This document shows positions 45,606-56,754 of a stretch of DNA of 64,000 nucleotides, in pieces. Each line of letters opens with the position of its first letter. The stretch's first letter is position 1. The DNA is from Siphonodentalium dalli (lineage: Eukaryota > Mollusca > Scaphopoda > Gadilida > Siphonodentaliidae). The notes under the pieces were generated by a model. The model saw only the letters and a list, made by a program, of their open reading frames with translations, had not been told where the DNA came from and searched no databases. The DNA lies in NCBI GenBank assembly GCA_032622095.1, contig CP136062.1:139580351-139644350 (forward strand), in the 5' to 3' direction. The translations under genes were made by a program, and so were the position numbers.

Positions 45606-45854
45606 TTAACCCTTTCTACACTCAATTGACGAGTAGTTATCCCTTAGGAAACGTTTAGATAATAAGTTCAACAAACGAACATAGGTTGTTTGTTGAACTT
45701 ATATCTGAACATTGCCCTCCAATAAATAGGACTCCTTCTGCACTTGTATTATCTGTTGTCTGCTTACTTTTCCTCAACATCCCTCCAGATATACCATTCC
45801 GATGTGCAGTTTTATAACTGAGTGGGATAATCCATTTAGTATAGAACGGGTTAA
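45606..45854 (+). mobile_element. Family E element with TTAA flanks
   Basis: TTAACCCTTTCTACACTCAA at left and TTTAGTATAGAACGGGTTAA at right; inner palindrome around AAGTTCAACAAACG and GTTTGTTGAACTT. Confidence 0.87.
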
Positions 45855-45859
45855 TTACA

Positions 45860-46735
45860 AATTTGTTTACATTCTGGATTCAATATTAAACAACAGCTAG
45901 AGGGTATACTATATCCAACAGTAAATCGTTCAGTATGGCCCTGAATAAATTTACCAATATTAAGTTATTAGGCCATGAATGGCTTAATCAAAACAAGCAA
46001 ATTAATCAATTGTTGACACCTGTTTCTTTTCTTTCCCACAATTGTCTCCAGTCTTGATGTATTGTTTCTTGTCCATTTCATATTTCACCATCTAATGCCC
46101 TCTGGGTACAGCTAAGTCTTAAGCCCTATAAATTATTGTATTAAAAAATGTGGACAAATTGTTTTACACTAATACTGCCCTGGGGGCAAGCAGCTGAGTT
46201 ATTAACACATAAAACATGAATGGTATATTATTCCCTTCACCTGGGGGTTAATGTAGTTGATTACCAAGGATAATATATTTGAATATAGTTTTGTTTACTT
46301 TGCAATCTTAGGCACTAGTTATATAAAGTGGTCTGAAGTTTGGGGTCATATTTTACCTGAAGTGGACATGGGTTATTTATAAAATTCTTATCAGCATGTT
46401 CTGGAATAATACCAAGCAGAGGGAGGATTTTTGCATGTTTTTGTTATAGAACTGGAGTTATAATTAATTCCTCAATTCATTGTCCATTATCGATCATACG
46501 ACACAGTATGGGGGTATGTATTTATTCACCATTGATAGTCCTTGACTATCTTTATTCAGGTGACATTATGGAAATGACCCACTTTAAACATGACTACCCA
46601 AATAATTTATTTGCCATATTTTTGAGTAATAATTGTATTCTCATTAACAAATAATCTAAATTGATATGGGTCAGGAGTTGGAAGATATTCATTATATTCA
46701 CTATTTTAATTACATGTTTTTGGCTCATTCCGAAA
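45860..46735. other. Intron 4 stretch without recognised features
   Basis: AT-rich sequence, no family copy or exon recognised. Confidence 0.4.
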
Positions 46736-46739
46736 TAGC

Positions 46740-47001
46740 TTAACCCTCTCCCGATGGGAGCTGCGTTGGTGCAGCATTAAATATCATGGCCAGTCCATTC
46801 TCTTATATATGCAAGTCTCCCATAGGGAGCCTTGTCTATATAAGAGAATACACTGGGTTACAATGTCCAGGTAAATATTGTTAGGCCAATGTAGTCTCTT
46901 ATATATGTGAGGCTTCCTTTAGGGGACTCGGATATACAATAGAATGCATTGGCACAGGATTTTCGCAAAACTTCAAGAAGCTCCAGTCGTGGAAGGGTTA
47001 A
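46740..47001 (+). mobile_element. Family B element, complete
   Basis: TTAACCCTCTCCCGATGGG at left, GCTCCAGTCGTGGAAGGG and TTAA at right. Both hairpins are present with scattered mismatches. Confidence 0.88.
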
Positions 47002-47293
47002 CAGATACATGAAATACCTATATAAGGACAGTAAAGAACGCACTTTATATCCACCAATATAAGGACTGCAAAGAATGCTCTTTATATCAACCAACAAACC
47101 ATAAGCTTGTTTTCCTTTTTGAGGAAATAATCTCTGTCACTTCAGTAAATATTTCCATGGTATATAAGGTCTGTATATAGGTATTTCATGTTTTAATCAA
47201 CCTATATCTATATGAATGCCTAAAACATGGCAAATGTCAAGCAAGTTCTATTGGTTAAATGTTTAGATTGAGGCTTGTAATGCACATTATATA

Positions 47294-47510
47294 CAGTAAT
47301 GTTCTAAGTAATCGACTTCTTAACCACAGCAGAATTATGGGTAACTTTTCAGTATTTAGTCAGAAATATCGCTTGTTGCCATTCATCCATATTTCCATTC
47401 ATTCGAGAGCTTTCCGATGAATGGCAACAAGCCATATTTCCGACTAAATCTTGAAAAGTTACCCCATAATTCTGCTGTGGTTAAGAAGTCGATTACTTAG
47501 AGCATTACTG
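47294..47510. mobile_element. Family A hairpin element, full length
   Basis: CAGTAATGTTCTAAGTAATC to GATTACTTAGAGCATTACTG with TA flanks. A short CCATATTTCCATTCATT duplication lies at the centre. Confidence 0.9.
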
Positions 47511-47533
47511 TATGCCTTTACTTTAATTGTTGC

Positions 47534-47725
47534 CAAGCCTGAGTTCAGTGTGCCTGTCATTTGCAGAATGAGGTCCCCAGAGGGTGAATAAAGTGATGCT
47601 CTCCCGCACGGTGGGCTAGCATCACCATTCAACCTCCGGCAACCTCATTCTGCTTAGGCCTCAACTGATACGGGAGACCTTGGATCAGATTGAAGTTTCA
47701 AGAAGCTATCCATGTTTGATTGTGG
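47534..47725 (+). mobile_element. Family C, left half interrupted by another copy
   Basis: CAAGCCTGAGTTCAGTGTGC then one hairpin and the middle segment GATCAGATTGAAGTTTC. A second family C copy begins directly afterwards at 47734. Confidence 0.75.
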
Positions 47726-47733
47726 CTTGTAAG

Positions 47734-48129
47734 CAAGCCTGAGTTTAGTGTGTCTGTCATTTGCAGAATGAGGTCCCCAGAGGATGAATTAAGTGATTAT
47801 GTGATTCACCCTCTGGGGACCTCATTCTGCTTAGGCCTCATCTTCTCTGGTAAGTTTATTGATTATAAAATTTCTATAGAAACTTCTGCACATAGATTCT
47901 ATTTTTTGTTTAGTTTAGTTTCTCTATATCACCAAATCGAGGTTTCCAATATTTACCATTTGGGAACTTCAATCTGAGTCTATGCTCCCATAGCAGCTGA
48001 GGCCTATGCAGCATGAGGTCCCCAGAGGGTGAATTTAGTGATGCTATCCCGCATAGCGGGCTAGCATCACTAAATTCACCCTCTTGGGACCTCATTCTGT
48101 ACATGACAGGCACACTAAACTCAGGCTTG
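47734..48129. mobile_element. Family C element with perfect 8-bp TSD
   Basis: Termini CAAGCCTGAGTTTAGTGTG and CACACTAAACTCAGGCTTG, perfect 19-bp inverted repeats. Flanks 47726-47733 and 48130-48137 are both CTTGTAAG. The first hairpin is shortened; the second is complete. Confidence 0.94.
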
Positions 48130-48460
48130 CTTGTAAGAGTTGAATCCCACAATTGACATTGATCACACTGTGTGGCCATCCAGCCCTTAATGTATTCTAT
48201 ATAAGCATCTGCTCTGATCTCTTCTATTTGTCCATCCATTCTGAAAGCCGTTCACTGTTTACTGTTCTTATTCCTCAGTACACAGACCTCCCTGTGCCAA
48301 ATTTACCAAATTTTGCTTTCATATTTGCTTATGTAGATGACAGCTTTACATCCTAAGTGATATGCACTACTAATAGTCTGGTTGCCCTTGTGGTTCTCTG
48401 GAAAAATGCTTAACCCATTCATTTCTTAACTCTTTCTTTACTAAGAACTCATTGACTTAG

Positions 48461-48670
48461 AGTAATGCCCTAAATAATCGACTCCTTAACCACAGCAGAA
48501 TTAAGGGTAATTTTTAAGGATTTAGTTGGAAATATGGCTTGTTCTATTCACTGGAAGCTCTCACTGAGAGCTTTCCGATGAATGGTAACAAGCCATATTT
48601 TCGACTAAATCCCGAAAAATTACCCATAATTCTGCTGTGGTTAAGGGGTCGATTATTTAGGGCATTATTG
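48461..48670. mobile_element. Family A hairpin element, full length
   Basis: AGTAATGCCCTAAATAATCG to GATTATTTAGGGCATTATTG. The left TA and first C are lost. Together with the following family B copy it is flanked by an exact 20-bp direct repeat (48441-48460 and 48934-48953). Confidence 0.87.
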
Positions 48671-48678
48671 TAGTTGTC

Positions 48679-48930
48679 TTAACACTTCCATGACTGGACC
48701 CTCCTGAAATTTAGCGAAAACCCTGTGCCAATGCATTCTCTTATATATGTGAGTCTCCCATAGGGAGCCTTGTATATGTAAGAGAATGCATTGGCCTAAC
48801 AATATTTACATTGACCTTGTAAGACAGTGCATACTCTTTTATATGCAATGCTCCCTATGGGAGACTTGCATATATAAGAAAATGCACTGGCACTGGATAT
48901 TTAATGCTGCACCAGCGCAGCTCCCTCCCT
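48679..48930 (-). mobile_element. Family B element, reversed orientation
   Basis: TTAACACTTCCATGACTGG at left, two hairpins, then TTTAATGCTGCACCAGCGCA and GCTCCCTCCCTTAG at right. The final TTAA is mutated. Confidence 0.82.
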
Positions 48931-48958
48931 TAGCTAAGAACTCATTGACTTAGTTGCC

Positions 48959-49235
48959 TTAACCCTTTCTTGGCAGGAGCTAGGCTGGAGCAGCATTAAA
49001 GATTATGTGCCAGTTTATTCTTTAATAAGACTATTAAAATATATAGTAGTCTCGCATAGGGAGCCTCGCATATATAAGAGAATGCTCTTGCTTACAAGAT
49101 CAAGGTAAATATTGTTAGGCCAATGTATGCTCTTATATATGTGAGGCTCCCTTGGGGAGACTCGCATATATAAGAGAATGCATTGGCACAGGGTTTTCTA
49201 AAAATTTCAGGGAGCTCCAGTCATGAAAGTGTTAA
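48959..49235 (+). mobile_element. Family B element with damaged first hairpin
   Basis: TTAACCCTTTCTTGGCAGG at left, GCTCCAGTCATGAAAGTG and TTAA at right. The first hairpin carries a CTATTAAAATATATAGTAG insertion-like block. Confidence 0.83.
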
Positions 49236-49304
49236 GGTATGTTCAGATACTAAGTTCACAAAGAAATCCCTAAATACCCCAGACAAAGTCGGGCACATCA
49301 GCTA

Positions 49305-49403
49305 GTCTTATATATATATATGGGAGACTCGCATATATAAAAGCATGCACTGCCACAGGATTGTTAATGCTGCACCAGTGCAGCTCTAGTCATGTAAGGG
49401 TTT
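49305..49403 (-). mobile_element. Family B, end fragment
   Basis: One hairpin arm (GGGAGACTCGCATATATAAA), then GTTAATGCTGCACCAGTGCA and CTAGTCATGTAAGGG. Confidence 0.75.
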
Positions 49404-49662
49404 AGCAGACCACTACTTCCATTGAACAGTTTTCCTGCCTCTGAAACTATGGTCAATACCCAGTGGATGCCCAGTCCTGATCATCCATAAACTCTTGATT
49501 GGTTACACTGAAATGCATCTCTGGGGCCTGAGTCAGGATCATTAAAGATTGAGTCAATGATTTATCATGTGCAGTAATGAGCAATCAGACCAACAAACAT
49601 GATTAACCCCATTCCTTTAGAAGTGTCAATAATATATTCATTGCTATTCCTATGGGAGGAGA

Positions 49663-49782
49663 AAAATAATTCAACATACATCCCATATTTATGGTTCTGA
49701 ATAAAATATTTATAATGATCCCCAGAAACAATTAATTCAGCTTACATCCCATATTTAAGGTTCTGAATAAAATATTTTGGAC
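49663..49782 (+). repeat. Two-copy tandem repeat, period about 66
   Basis: ACATCCCATATTTATGGTTC and ACATCCCATATTTAAGGTTC, each followed by TGAATAAAATATTT. Confidence 0.75.
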
Positions 49783-50228
49783 TGTCCTGTAGAATACTTG
49801 AATATTGGAGTTTTCTGATAATGGAAGTGTCCAAACCTCCTGGGATGGAAGAGATGAAATCTTTAAGATAGGGAGATTGGACATATTACTGTAGCATTCC
49901 CTTGGATTAATAATTCACAATGTGAGAAATGGAGCATTCAGAATACTTTCAGATACTAATCTTACTAAATTGCATGGGGGAATTCCTCAGGGAGAAACCA
50001 AAGGATATTGGATAAGTGCAGCTGTCAGTCTCCAACTAGGCCTACCAGCTCTCTCTTTCTGTACAGAGAGCCATTTCAGTACTAAAATTAAAACCAGCCA
50101 GCTATGTATAGCTAGTGCCAGGAATAAGAGAGTTGTTCAAACTCAAAATTGTTCAAGTCCTGGCCAAGTTCATCTGTCAGTCTCCGACCACATGGTCTGT
50201 TTGTCCATAGAATTCCTTTTCAGTGCCA

Positions 50229-50284
50229 GATAAAACATGGGTGGAAAAAGGAGAATGATAAAACATGGGTGGAAAAAGGAGAAT
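50229..50284 (+). repeat. Exact 28-bp tandem duplication
   Basis: GATAAAACATGGGTGGAAAA with its AGGAGAAT tail occurs twice in direct succession, starting at 50229 and 50257. Confidence 0.92.
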
Positions 50285-50402
50285 GATAACTGCGGATATG
50301 GAGAAGGGTGTGGCTCAAGATTGCATTAACAATAGCTTAAAATGAATTTTAAATATTTCATTTCACCAAAAAGAATGGTTTAGTTGTCGGTTTTGCAGAA
50401 TT

Positions 50403-50511
50403 CAGTGAGAGCTTTCCGATGAATGGCAACAAGCCATATTTCCGACTAAATCCTGAAAAATTACCCATAATTCTCCTGTGGTTAATGAGTCGATTATTTA
50501 GAGCATTACTC
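50403..50511 (-). mobile_element. Family A, single arm
   Basis: Only the right arm: GTGAGAGCTTTCCGATGAAT through to TTATTTAGAGCATTACTC. No hairpin partner. Confidence 0.82.
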
Positions 50512-50518
50512 TATGTAG

Positions 50519-50890
50519 AAATCAGGATCAAAGTGGTTGCTTTTGGCTGTTATGATCAATATGTTGTCTTATGGAATGTTCCCTATGATCAGAATGCAAG
50601 GGAAACTGGTACGAAAAAAAATGTGGGACATCAAAGAATCAGAAATAAATACAAATAATCTGCAAACTATAGAAACATTCTGCAGGTAATTATTAATAAT
50701 TCTACAAAGCAAAACTAATATGAATACGATGCATGAAGCTTGCAGGCATCCTTCAAAATGTCAAAAGTGTGAAAATAATTTGGATGCTAAAGGAATAAAT
50801 ATAGGCTGAAGTGCACTGTTCCTTTGAGAATTAAGTCAGCCACGACAAAAGAAAGAGTACACGAGTGCATGTGCAGTATGGTTATGATAA
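50519..50890 (+). repeat. Segmental duplication, copy 1
   Basis: Shares blocks with 51272-51640, such as CATGAAGCTTGCAGGCATCC, CTTCAAAATGTCAAAAGTGT and GTTCCTTTGAGAATTAAGTC. Similarity is about 85 percent by eye. Confidence 0.85.
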
Positions 50891-51082
50891 GACTGTACTG
50901 GTTTTTGAACTCAGCATAGTTGAGAAAGTATCATATACACAGCATGTCAGTCAAATCAAACCTCAAGTCAAGTTTTGAAGAAGAAAAAAACTTGATTGAA
51001 TACTATGCGAGAAGTTCTATAATCAATAGATTTGTTTCAGTTACTGTAGCCAGATGCGCAGAATTCATTTCCAAGTTTATTA

Positions 51083-51178
51083 CACAGGCCCCTGGTGAAA
51101 ATTACTAAAATACCAATATAGACTATACACTGGTATAGTCTATATTGGTATTTTAGTAATTTTCCCCAGGGGCCTGTG
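51083..51178. mobile_element. Family J 96-bp hairpin, hAT-like
   Basis: Arms of 46 bases starting CACAGGCCCCTGG and ending CCAGGGGCCTGTG, with one arm mismatch, and a four-base loop (ACTG). Flanks GTTTATTA (51075-51082) and GTTCATTA (51179-51186) match at 7 of 8. It lies between the two halves of a segmental duplication. Confidence 0.85.
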
Positions 51179-51271
51179 GTTCATTACCTTTCAACAGATG
51201 AAATTATGTGAAAAACAAAACTCCACTATTCTTTTAAACTGAGTAACATTTGCTGATGGTATGTATCAATC

Positions 51272-51640
51272 TGGATCAAAGTGGCTACTCTTGGCTGCTA
51301 TAAGTTCAATGTTGTCATATGGAATGTTCCCCAATGATCAGAATTCAAGAGAAACTGGCGCGAAAACTAAAATGGATCATCAAAGAATCAGAAATAAAGG
51401 AAGAATATTCTGAATTTGTGAACTATAGAAACAGTCTGCAGGGAATGCATAATATTTCTACAAAGCGAAACTAATATGACTACGATGCATGAAGCTTGCA
51501 AGCATCCTTCAAAATGTCAAAAGTGTGAAACTAATTAGGATGCTAAAGGAATAGGCTGCAGTGCACTGTTCCTTTGAGAATTAAGTCAGCGACGACAAAA
51601 GAAAAGAGCACACAAGTGCAGTGCAGTATGGATATGATAA
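51272..51640 (+). repeat. Segmental duplication, copy 2
   Basis: Diverged direct copy of 50519-50890, about 753 bases downstream. Neither copy keeps an open frame over its length, so no gene is inferred. Confidence 0.85.
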
Positions 51641-52324
51641 TCATAGTGATGAATCGCCGATGATGATAAATGTGAAGACATTTCACAGCTCGCTGTTATA
51701 TAATCCACTAATCAATTATACACTGACATTAATTTGCATAATCACATGATGAGATTTGCATACAAAAACTTTTTTCAAAGCAGTTGAAAGGCAAACTGGA
51801 GATCTCAAACTCTAACAATTACATAGAATCAAAAGAGATGAAAGCGCTTTGTGATGTTTGAAGATTTCACGAATCAAAGGGTACGAACTCACGGTGGAAT
51901 ATCATCACCATATTTTGAAGTCATGAAACTTCAACCATCTCTTTCTACTGGAGACAAATTACAACCAACATATCACAAGAAGTCTGTTATTAAATTTTTT
52001 ATCCAAAACAATGAGAACTGTAAACTCAAAGCTTTCTCTTATTTCATTTGGAGACCCTTCATTTTCTGTCTTTGAAGGTTGATTCAATAGAGCTAAATTA
52101 AAGGGGAGAATTACAGAAGAGATTTGTGGACGCTTCTTTCCAATATGATGAATATTCAAAGCAAATTTGCAAGGAATTTGTTAGCTTTACGTGAAAGGAG
52201 GTTTGACAATAATTAAATATGGTCAAAAAGTGCAAGATAATAAAAATGATTATTTCAATTTACATCAATTTACATATAGGATGCCATCATTAAAACTCCA
52301 GTGTTCCCAGGAAAGTAACAAATA

Positions 52325-52473
52325 ATTGAAATATATAAGAGAATACATAGGCTTAACAATATTTACCTCGACCTTGTAAGCCACATTATATGTGAACGGC
52401 TCCCTATGAGATAATGAACTGGCACAGGATCTTTAATGCTGCAACAGCGCAGCTCCCGACATGAAAGGGTTAA
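52325..52473 (-). mobile_element. Family B fragment
   Basis: Starts within hairpin 1 (ATATATAAGAGAATACATAG), keeps the linker TTAACAATATTTACCTCGAC and the end CCCGACATGAAAGGG followed by TTAA. Hairpin 2 is largely lost. Confidence 0.78.
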
Positions 52474-52677
52474 AAGTGTTCTAAAAGATACAGTTTCAAT
52501 TAAAATGTTGTAATGTTCTAAATTAGTAACATTTCCTGTCCCAGTTTGTGAAAAAAAATAGCAACAAAGATTATTTGATGGTGACAGAAGCTCCCATTAA
52601 GTGGTCTCTTATGACTCAAAATTATTATTTTATACCTTTGAATCAATACAGAAAGTTCAGGGAAGAGAAACACTATC

Positions 52678-52862
52678 TTAACACTTCCATGACTGGAGCT
52701 TTGTGAAATTTTGTGAAAACCCTGTGCCAATGCATTCTCTTATGTATGCGAGTCTACCATATGGAGCCTCGCTGGCCCACACATATATAAGAGATTACAT
52801 AGGCCTAACAATATTTACCTTGACGTTGTAAGGCAGTGCATTCTCTTATATATGCGAGGCTC
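52678..52862 (-). mobile_element. Family B, left-truncated by sequence change
   Basis: TTAACACTTCCATGACTGG, hairpin 1 with an extra GCTGGCCCAC, the linker, and the first arm of hairpin 2 (CTTATATATGCGAGGCTC), then unrelated sequence. Confidence 0.78.
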
Positions 52863-53072
52863 ATTTGGTCTTCATTGCTACCCCAGGAGCACAGAAATCA
52901 TCCATGGGTGATGGGTAGGATTCCAAGAAAGGTCATATTTTTGAGCCAGGGGTCAATATATAATTAACATACTATGATGACAAGACAGTGAATTCAAACA
53001 GTATCTTTCCTCAGTACATACAATGGTTTTAATTCTGCAGATATTTCAGGCTCTGGGAAATTCCATATAATG

Positions 53073-53086
53073 TCCCCCCCCCCCAC
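53073..53086. repeat. Poly-C tract
   Basis: A run of about 12 C within AATGT...ACATATCGG. Confidence 0.8.
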
Positions 53087-53145
53087 ATATCGGCATTTCA
53101 GTAGATCTCTTATATTGTAGTATTTTTAAAAGCCTCATGGAGGTT

Positions 53146-53390
53146 TTAACCCTTCTATAATGGGAACTTCCTGAAATTTTGCGAAAACTCTGTGCCAATG
53201 CATTCTCTTATATATGCGAGTCTCCCACAATGGAGCCTCTCATATATAAGAGAATGCATTGGCCTAACAATATTTACCTAGAACTTGTAAGCCAGTGCAT
53301 TCTCTTATATATTCGAGGCTCCCTCTGAGAGACTCGCATAAATAAGAGAATGCGGTGTCACATGATCTTTAATGCTGCACCAGCATCATA
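53146..53390 (-). mobile_element. Family B element, right end lost
   Basis: TTAACCCTTCTATAATGGG at left, both hairpins, and GATCTTTAATGCTGCACCAG at right, after which it departs from the family. Confidence 0.82.
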
Positions 53391-53849
53391 TATACTGGAC
53401 ATGTGTTAATTCATCCTCATCCTTTTAGAATAGCTTCATAGCTTGACATTCAATACAAAAGCTGTGTGCATGCAGCTTTATGCACTGGGTGACATTCGAA
53501 GACATCCATTCTGCAATAAGAGGGTTACACGGGAGGCAGTTTGCTTTGATATGACTTCAAGCTGCTTTGTGACTATAAAAATAATATTTATCATTGGCAG
53601 TCCTATCTGTTTATTTTATAACTGTGTGGCCTACTATCTATGTTATCTAGGAAGCACTCAGTTATACTATATCTCAAAAATGTAACTGATAAAAAACTTC
53701 TTTTGATGTTTGAATAGACCGGACACTGAGCAAGACTACAGATTGTTAAATGAAACAGTATACACCGTATTTTCAACAGTATAACATTGCGGTGATGTTT
53801 GGTGTCTAGTTGATAGGCATCAGAATAATTCATGTTTTGTTTTGTGGGA

Positions 53850-55950
53850 ACATAGGTGTGCCGTTTTTAAAGATCTATAACCTGCATAAACTAAACATGA
53901 AACATGGAAATTGTCAACATTTGAGTTTCACATGATTCTTCATGCCCTTGAGATGGGAGCGATTGCTCTCACACTTGTATGCACTCGCAATTTTTAATTC
54001 AAGGGTGCTACAATTTGCACTCAGTCTTTCTTGTCAAAATGTTTATGGTCAATGTAATTGTTGATTCAATATTGATCTATTTGAAGGTATATTTAGAAAC
54101 ATTCCCATCTTAGTTACGTTATCGGCATGTGAAAGTGTAACTGGACATGGTCTATTTCACAATGAAATTTGTTTGAGAAAAACCCAACTTAAAATTATAT
54201 TAGGGCGCAATTACACCCGTCTATTGAATTATCAAGAGGAAATAAGTTCTCTCGCTGTGTTTTCCTCAGGATTTCATTGTTTTTATCAACATAGTAGCAG
54301 AATTTAGAAGTTTATAAAATATACTACAGCAAACAAGTATTAAATCTGGGAGATGGAAGCTTAAAATATACCTACATGCACATACATTGAAGATTTTCAA
54401 CTGATGTTGTAGTTTATTTTATGATTTGTAATGGTCTGTAAGTTTACCTCCACTTTTCAAAGAAAAATGATAAAGGCCCACTTAATTTTCGAATCCCCAG
54501 ATCACATTATATAAAATATATGCCATATTATATACCATTTGAAAGAGGAAGCTCCAATACATAGTATTATCAACTTATCCGGTGTAATAAACTGTGAATA
54601 TGTTGTTTTTGTTGAGGTACCGATGTGTTTTCTGTGCTAAAGTTTCATCTGGACTGTATTGCAATGTCTATTATTTTTAATGGAGGGGAATAACTCTATA
54701 TCTTAGTTTGACTTCTGTTGCCTTCTGGGAGCGAAACGGGGGAAATGTTTCCATGAATTCAGCTATTTACTATTACTCTATGGGCACTGTCTCAGACACA
54801 GACGTTTCAAATGGTGATGAATTATTATAGTATTTTAATCATATTTTATGTCATATATTTATTAAAACTGAATAGATATCAAGGCATTATAAAAATAAAT
54901 AATCGGTGACTCGAAAATTAAATGGGCCTTTAAGTGTACTGGATGCCCATATTTTAATTTGGCACATTCTTATCTCATTATATCCAAACTTTTGATAGAC
55001 CAAAATTTCTAACTTGCTCTCCTGTGTATCATACCAATCTGTGTTACTTAGACACATACTGTATTCGTTCTAGATCCTGGGATTCTGGGAACTCCAAAAC
55101 TCCTGCTTCATTTTCCATTGGACCGATGTACAATGTACTAGATATCTTTATATCTTTATCAAGGATTTCTTTTCAAATTGTTGGCACAGAATATTCTTTT
55201 TTTCCTATTTCATTCCATGATAAAAACAATAAAATCATGAACTAAAATTATGGCATATTATGCCGCCATAGAGCTTCAATTCATTCAAATTAAATGTTCA
55301 CAGAGAATTTGTTCAAGCATTTTCCATGAAGATGCGGTAATAATTTCTGAAGTCGCTCTCAGTCCAGACCTCATGACGCGTAGATTCCCTTAATTAAATC
55401 TCACCATGCTGCCCTATGGGGTTCAATCTCTAATAATTTGTAATGCTGGTCTCGTTGCTCCAGCTATTTGACTAATAATATTGATCTTCTTCTCTATAAA
55501 CTTTACCTTAGGCTGCAGTGTAAATTGACTGCTGGCTTGTTTCGGGAGTCGCAGGAAGCTGTTTTACACGTCGAACACGCAGATTCCAATATCCGCTCAC
55601 TCCCAATTAGGGACCGCCAATCAATAGAAGCCAGGCTGGATGTTGTGATTGTCCCACGAGGTTTAGTCATGGCTTTCGTGCATGTCTACGGCAGGAAATT
55701 AGACTTATGAATTCTACTAACTCGTCCTATTGATTTGGTTTATCAAATTAGGCTCCCTCTAGTCAATCAGTATGTTCTAATCTTGACGTATGTAGGTGGT
55801 TTGGGATTTAACAGAATGCTGATTTAGTCTTTTTAGACATCTTAATAACTGGAGGAGAAAGACGTCAACACTTTCAAATTACGAACCTTCAATTTTTAAG
55901 TCGCAAGACAAAATGTGCTTCCATTCTGTCTGCCGTATAATTGTATTTTG
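53850..55950. other. Longest repeat-free block of intron 4
   Basis: About 2.1 kb without any recurrent family copy. The part 55310-55800 has more GC and CpG (ATGACGCGTAGATTCCCTTA, GTCGAACACGCAG) and an 80-codon open frame at 55468-55710 with no recognisable domain. It could be a regulatory block; this is inference. Confidence 0.35.
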
Positions 55951-55953
55951 AAA

Positions 55954-56009
55954 CATGCTATGGTGGATTTATTACAATTTAATGCTATGGTGGATTTATT
56001 ACAATTTAT
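55954..56009 (+). repeat. 28-bp tandem duplication
   Basis: ATGCTATGGTGGATTTATTA with its CAATTTA tail occurs at 55954 and again at 55982. Confidence 0.9.
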
Positions 56010-56080
56010 TCCTTTAGAAATGAGTCTTTATTATGGTGCTATCATGACACTGTCAGTTTTAGTGGGGAAGAAATTTGAGG

Positions 56081-56108
56081 GGGGGGGGGGGGTTTGGGGG
56101 GGGGGAGG
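56081..56108. repeat. G-rich tract
   Basis: Two long G runs (about 12 and 10) separated by TTT, then AGGTG. Confidence 0.85.
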
Positions 56109-56204
56109 TGTTAGCCATGAAAAATGACATGTTCTTCCTACCCCTGAGAATGATTATCTATAGTTTGTTATTTGTTCAGATATACTCTCCTGAATTGGAG
56201 GATA

Positions 56205-56400
56205 TATAAAATATATAATAAAGTGTAGGATCTGTCTGTGTGTCCGTCCGTCTGTCTGTTTGCAATTTTTCTTCCAGACCCCTTGACTGATTTAAACTAA
56301 ATTTGGTGTGGTGACTCAGGGTTCCCCGGTGGATGTTATAACGGTGTTAGTTTTTCAAAAGTTTCATTTAAAAAAAATTAGTTTTATTTAAAAGAAAAAA
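56205..56400 (+). repeat. Dispersed repeat, partner of 37605
   Basis: ATCTGTCTGTGTGTCCGTCC followed by CAGACCCCTTGACTG and GTGGTGACTCAGGGTTCCCC. The same text occurs inverted at 37605-37740. Origin not identified. Confidence 0.6.
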
Positions 56401-56487
56401 AGGGAATCCTGTCAGTAGAGAAACAAAATCCTAATCACAGTTCCACCTGTTCCACAGACGTAAATCTGATAAAATTATCAATGGTTT

Positions 56488-56749
56488 TTAACCCTTTCAT
56501 GATGGGTGCTGCGCTGGGGGCAGCAGTAAGATCCTGTGCCAGTGCATGCTCTTACATATGCGAGTCTCTCAAAGGGAGCCTCGCATATAGAAGAGAATGC
56601 ACTGGCTTACAAGGTCAATTTAATATTGTTAGGCCTCTGTATTTTCTTATATATCCGAGGCTCCCTATAGGAGACTCGCATATATAAGAGAATGCATTGG
56701 CACAGGATTTTCGCAAAATTTCAGGAAGCTCTAGTCATGGAAGGGTTAA
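56488..56749 (+). mobile_element. Family B element, complete
   Basis: TTAACCCTTTCATGATGG at left, GCTCTAGTCATGGAAGGG and TTAA at right, both hairpins present. Confidence 0.9.
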
Positions 56750-56754
56750 AGAGA

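Noticed and set aside
49922-50233. 103-codon open frame
   Set aside because: No domain recognised and no acceptor/donor pair that fits the Nkd frame; considered chance.
55468-55710. 80-codon GC-richer open frame
   Set aside because: No protein family recognised and no splice pair in phase; kept only as part of a possible regulatory block.
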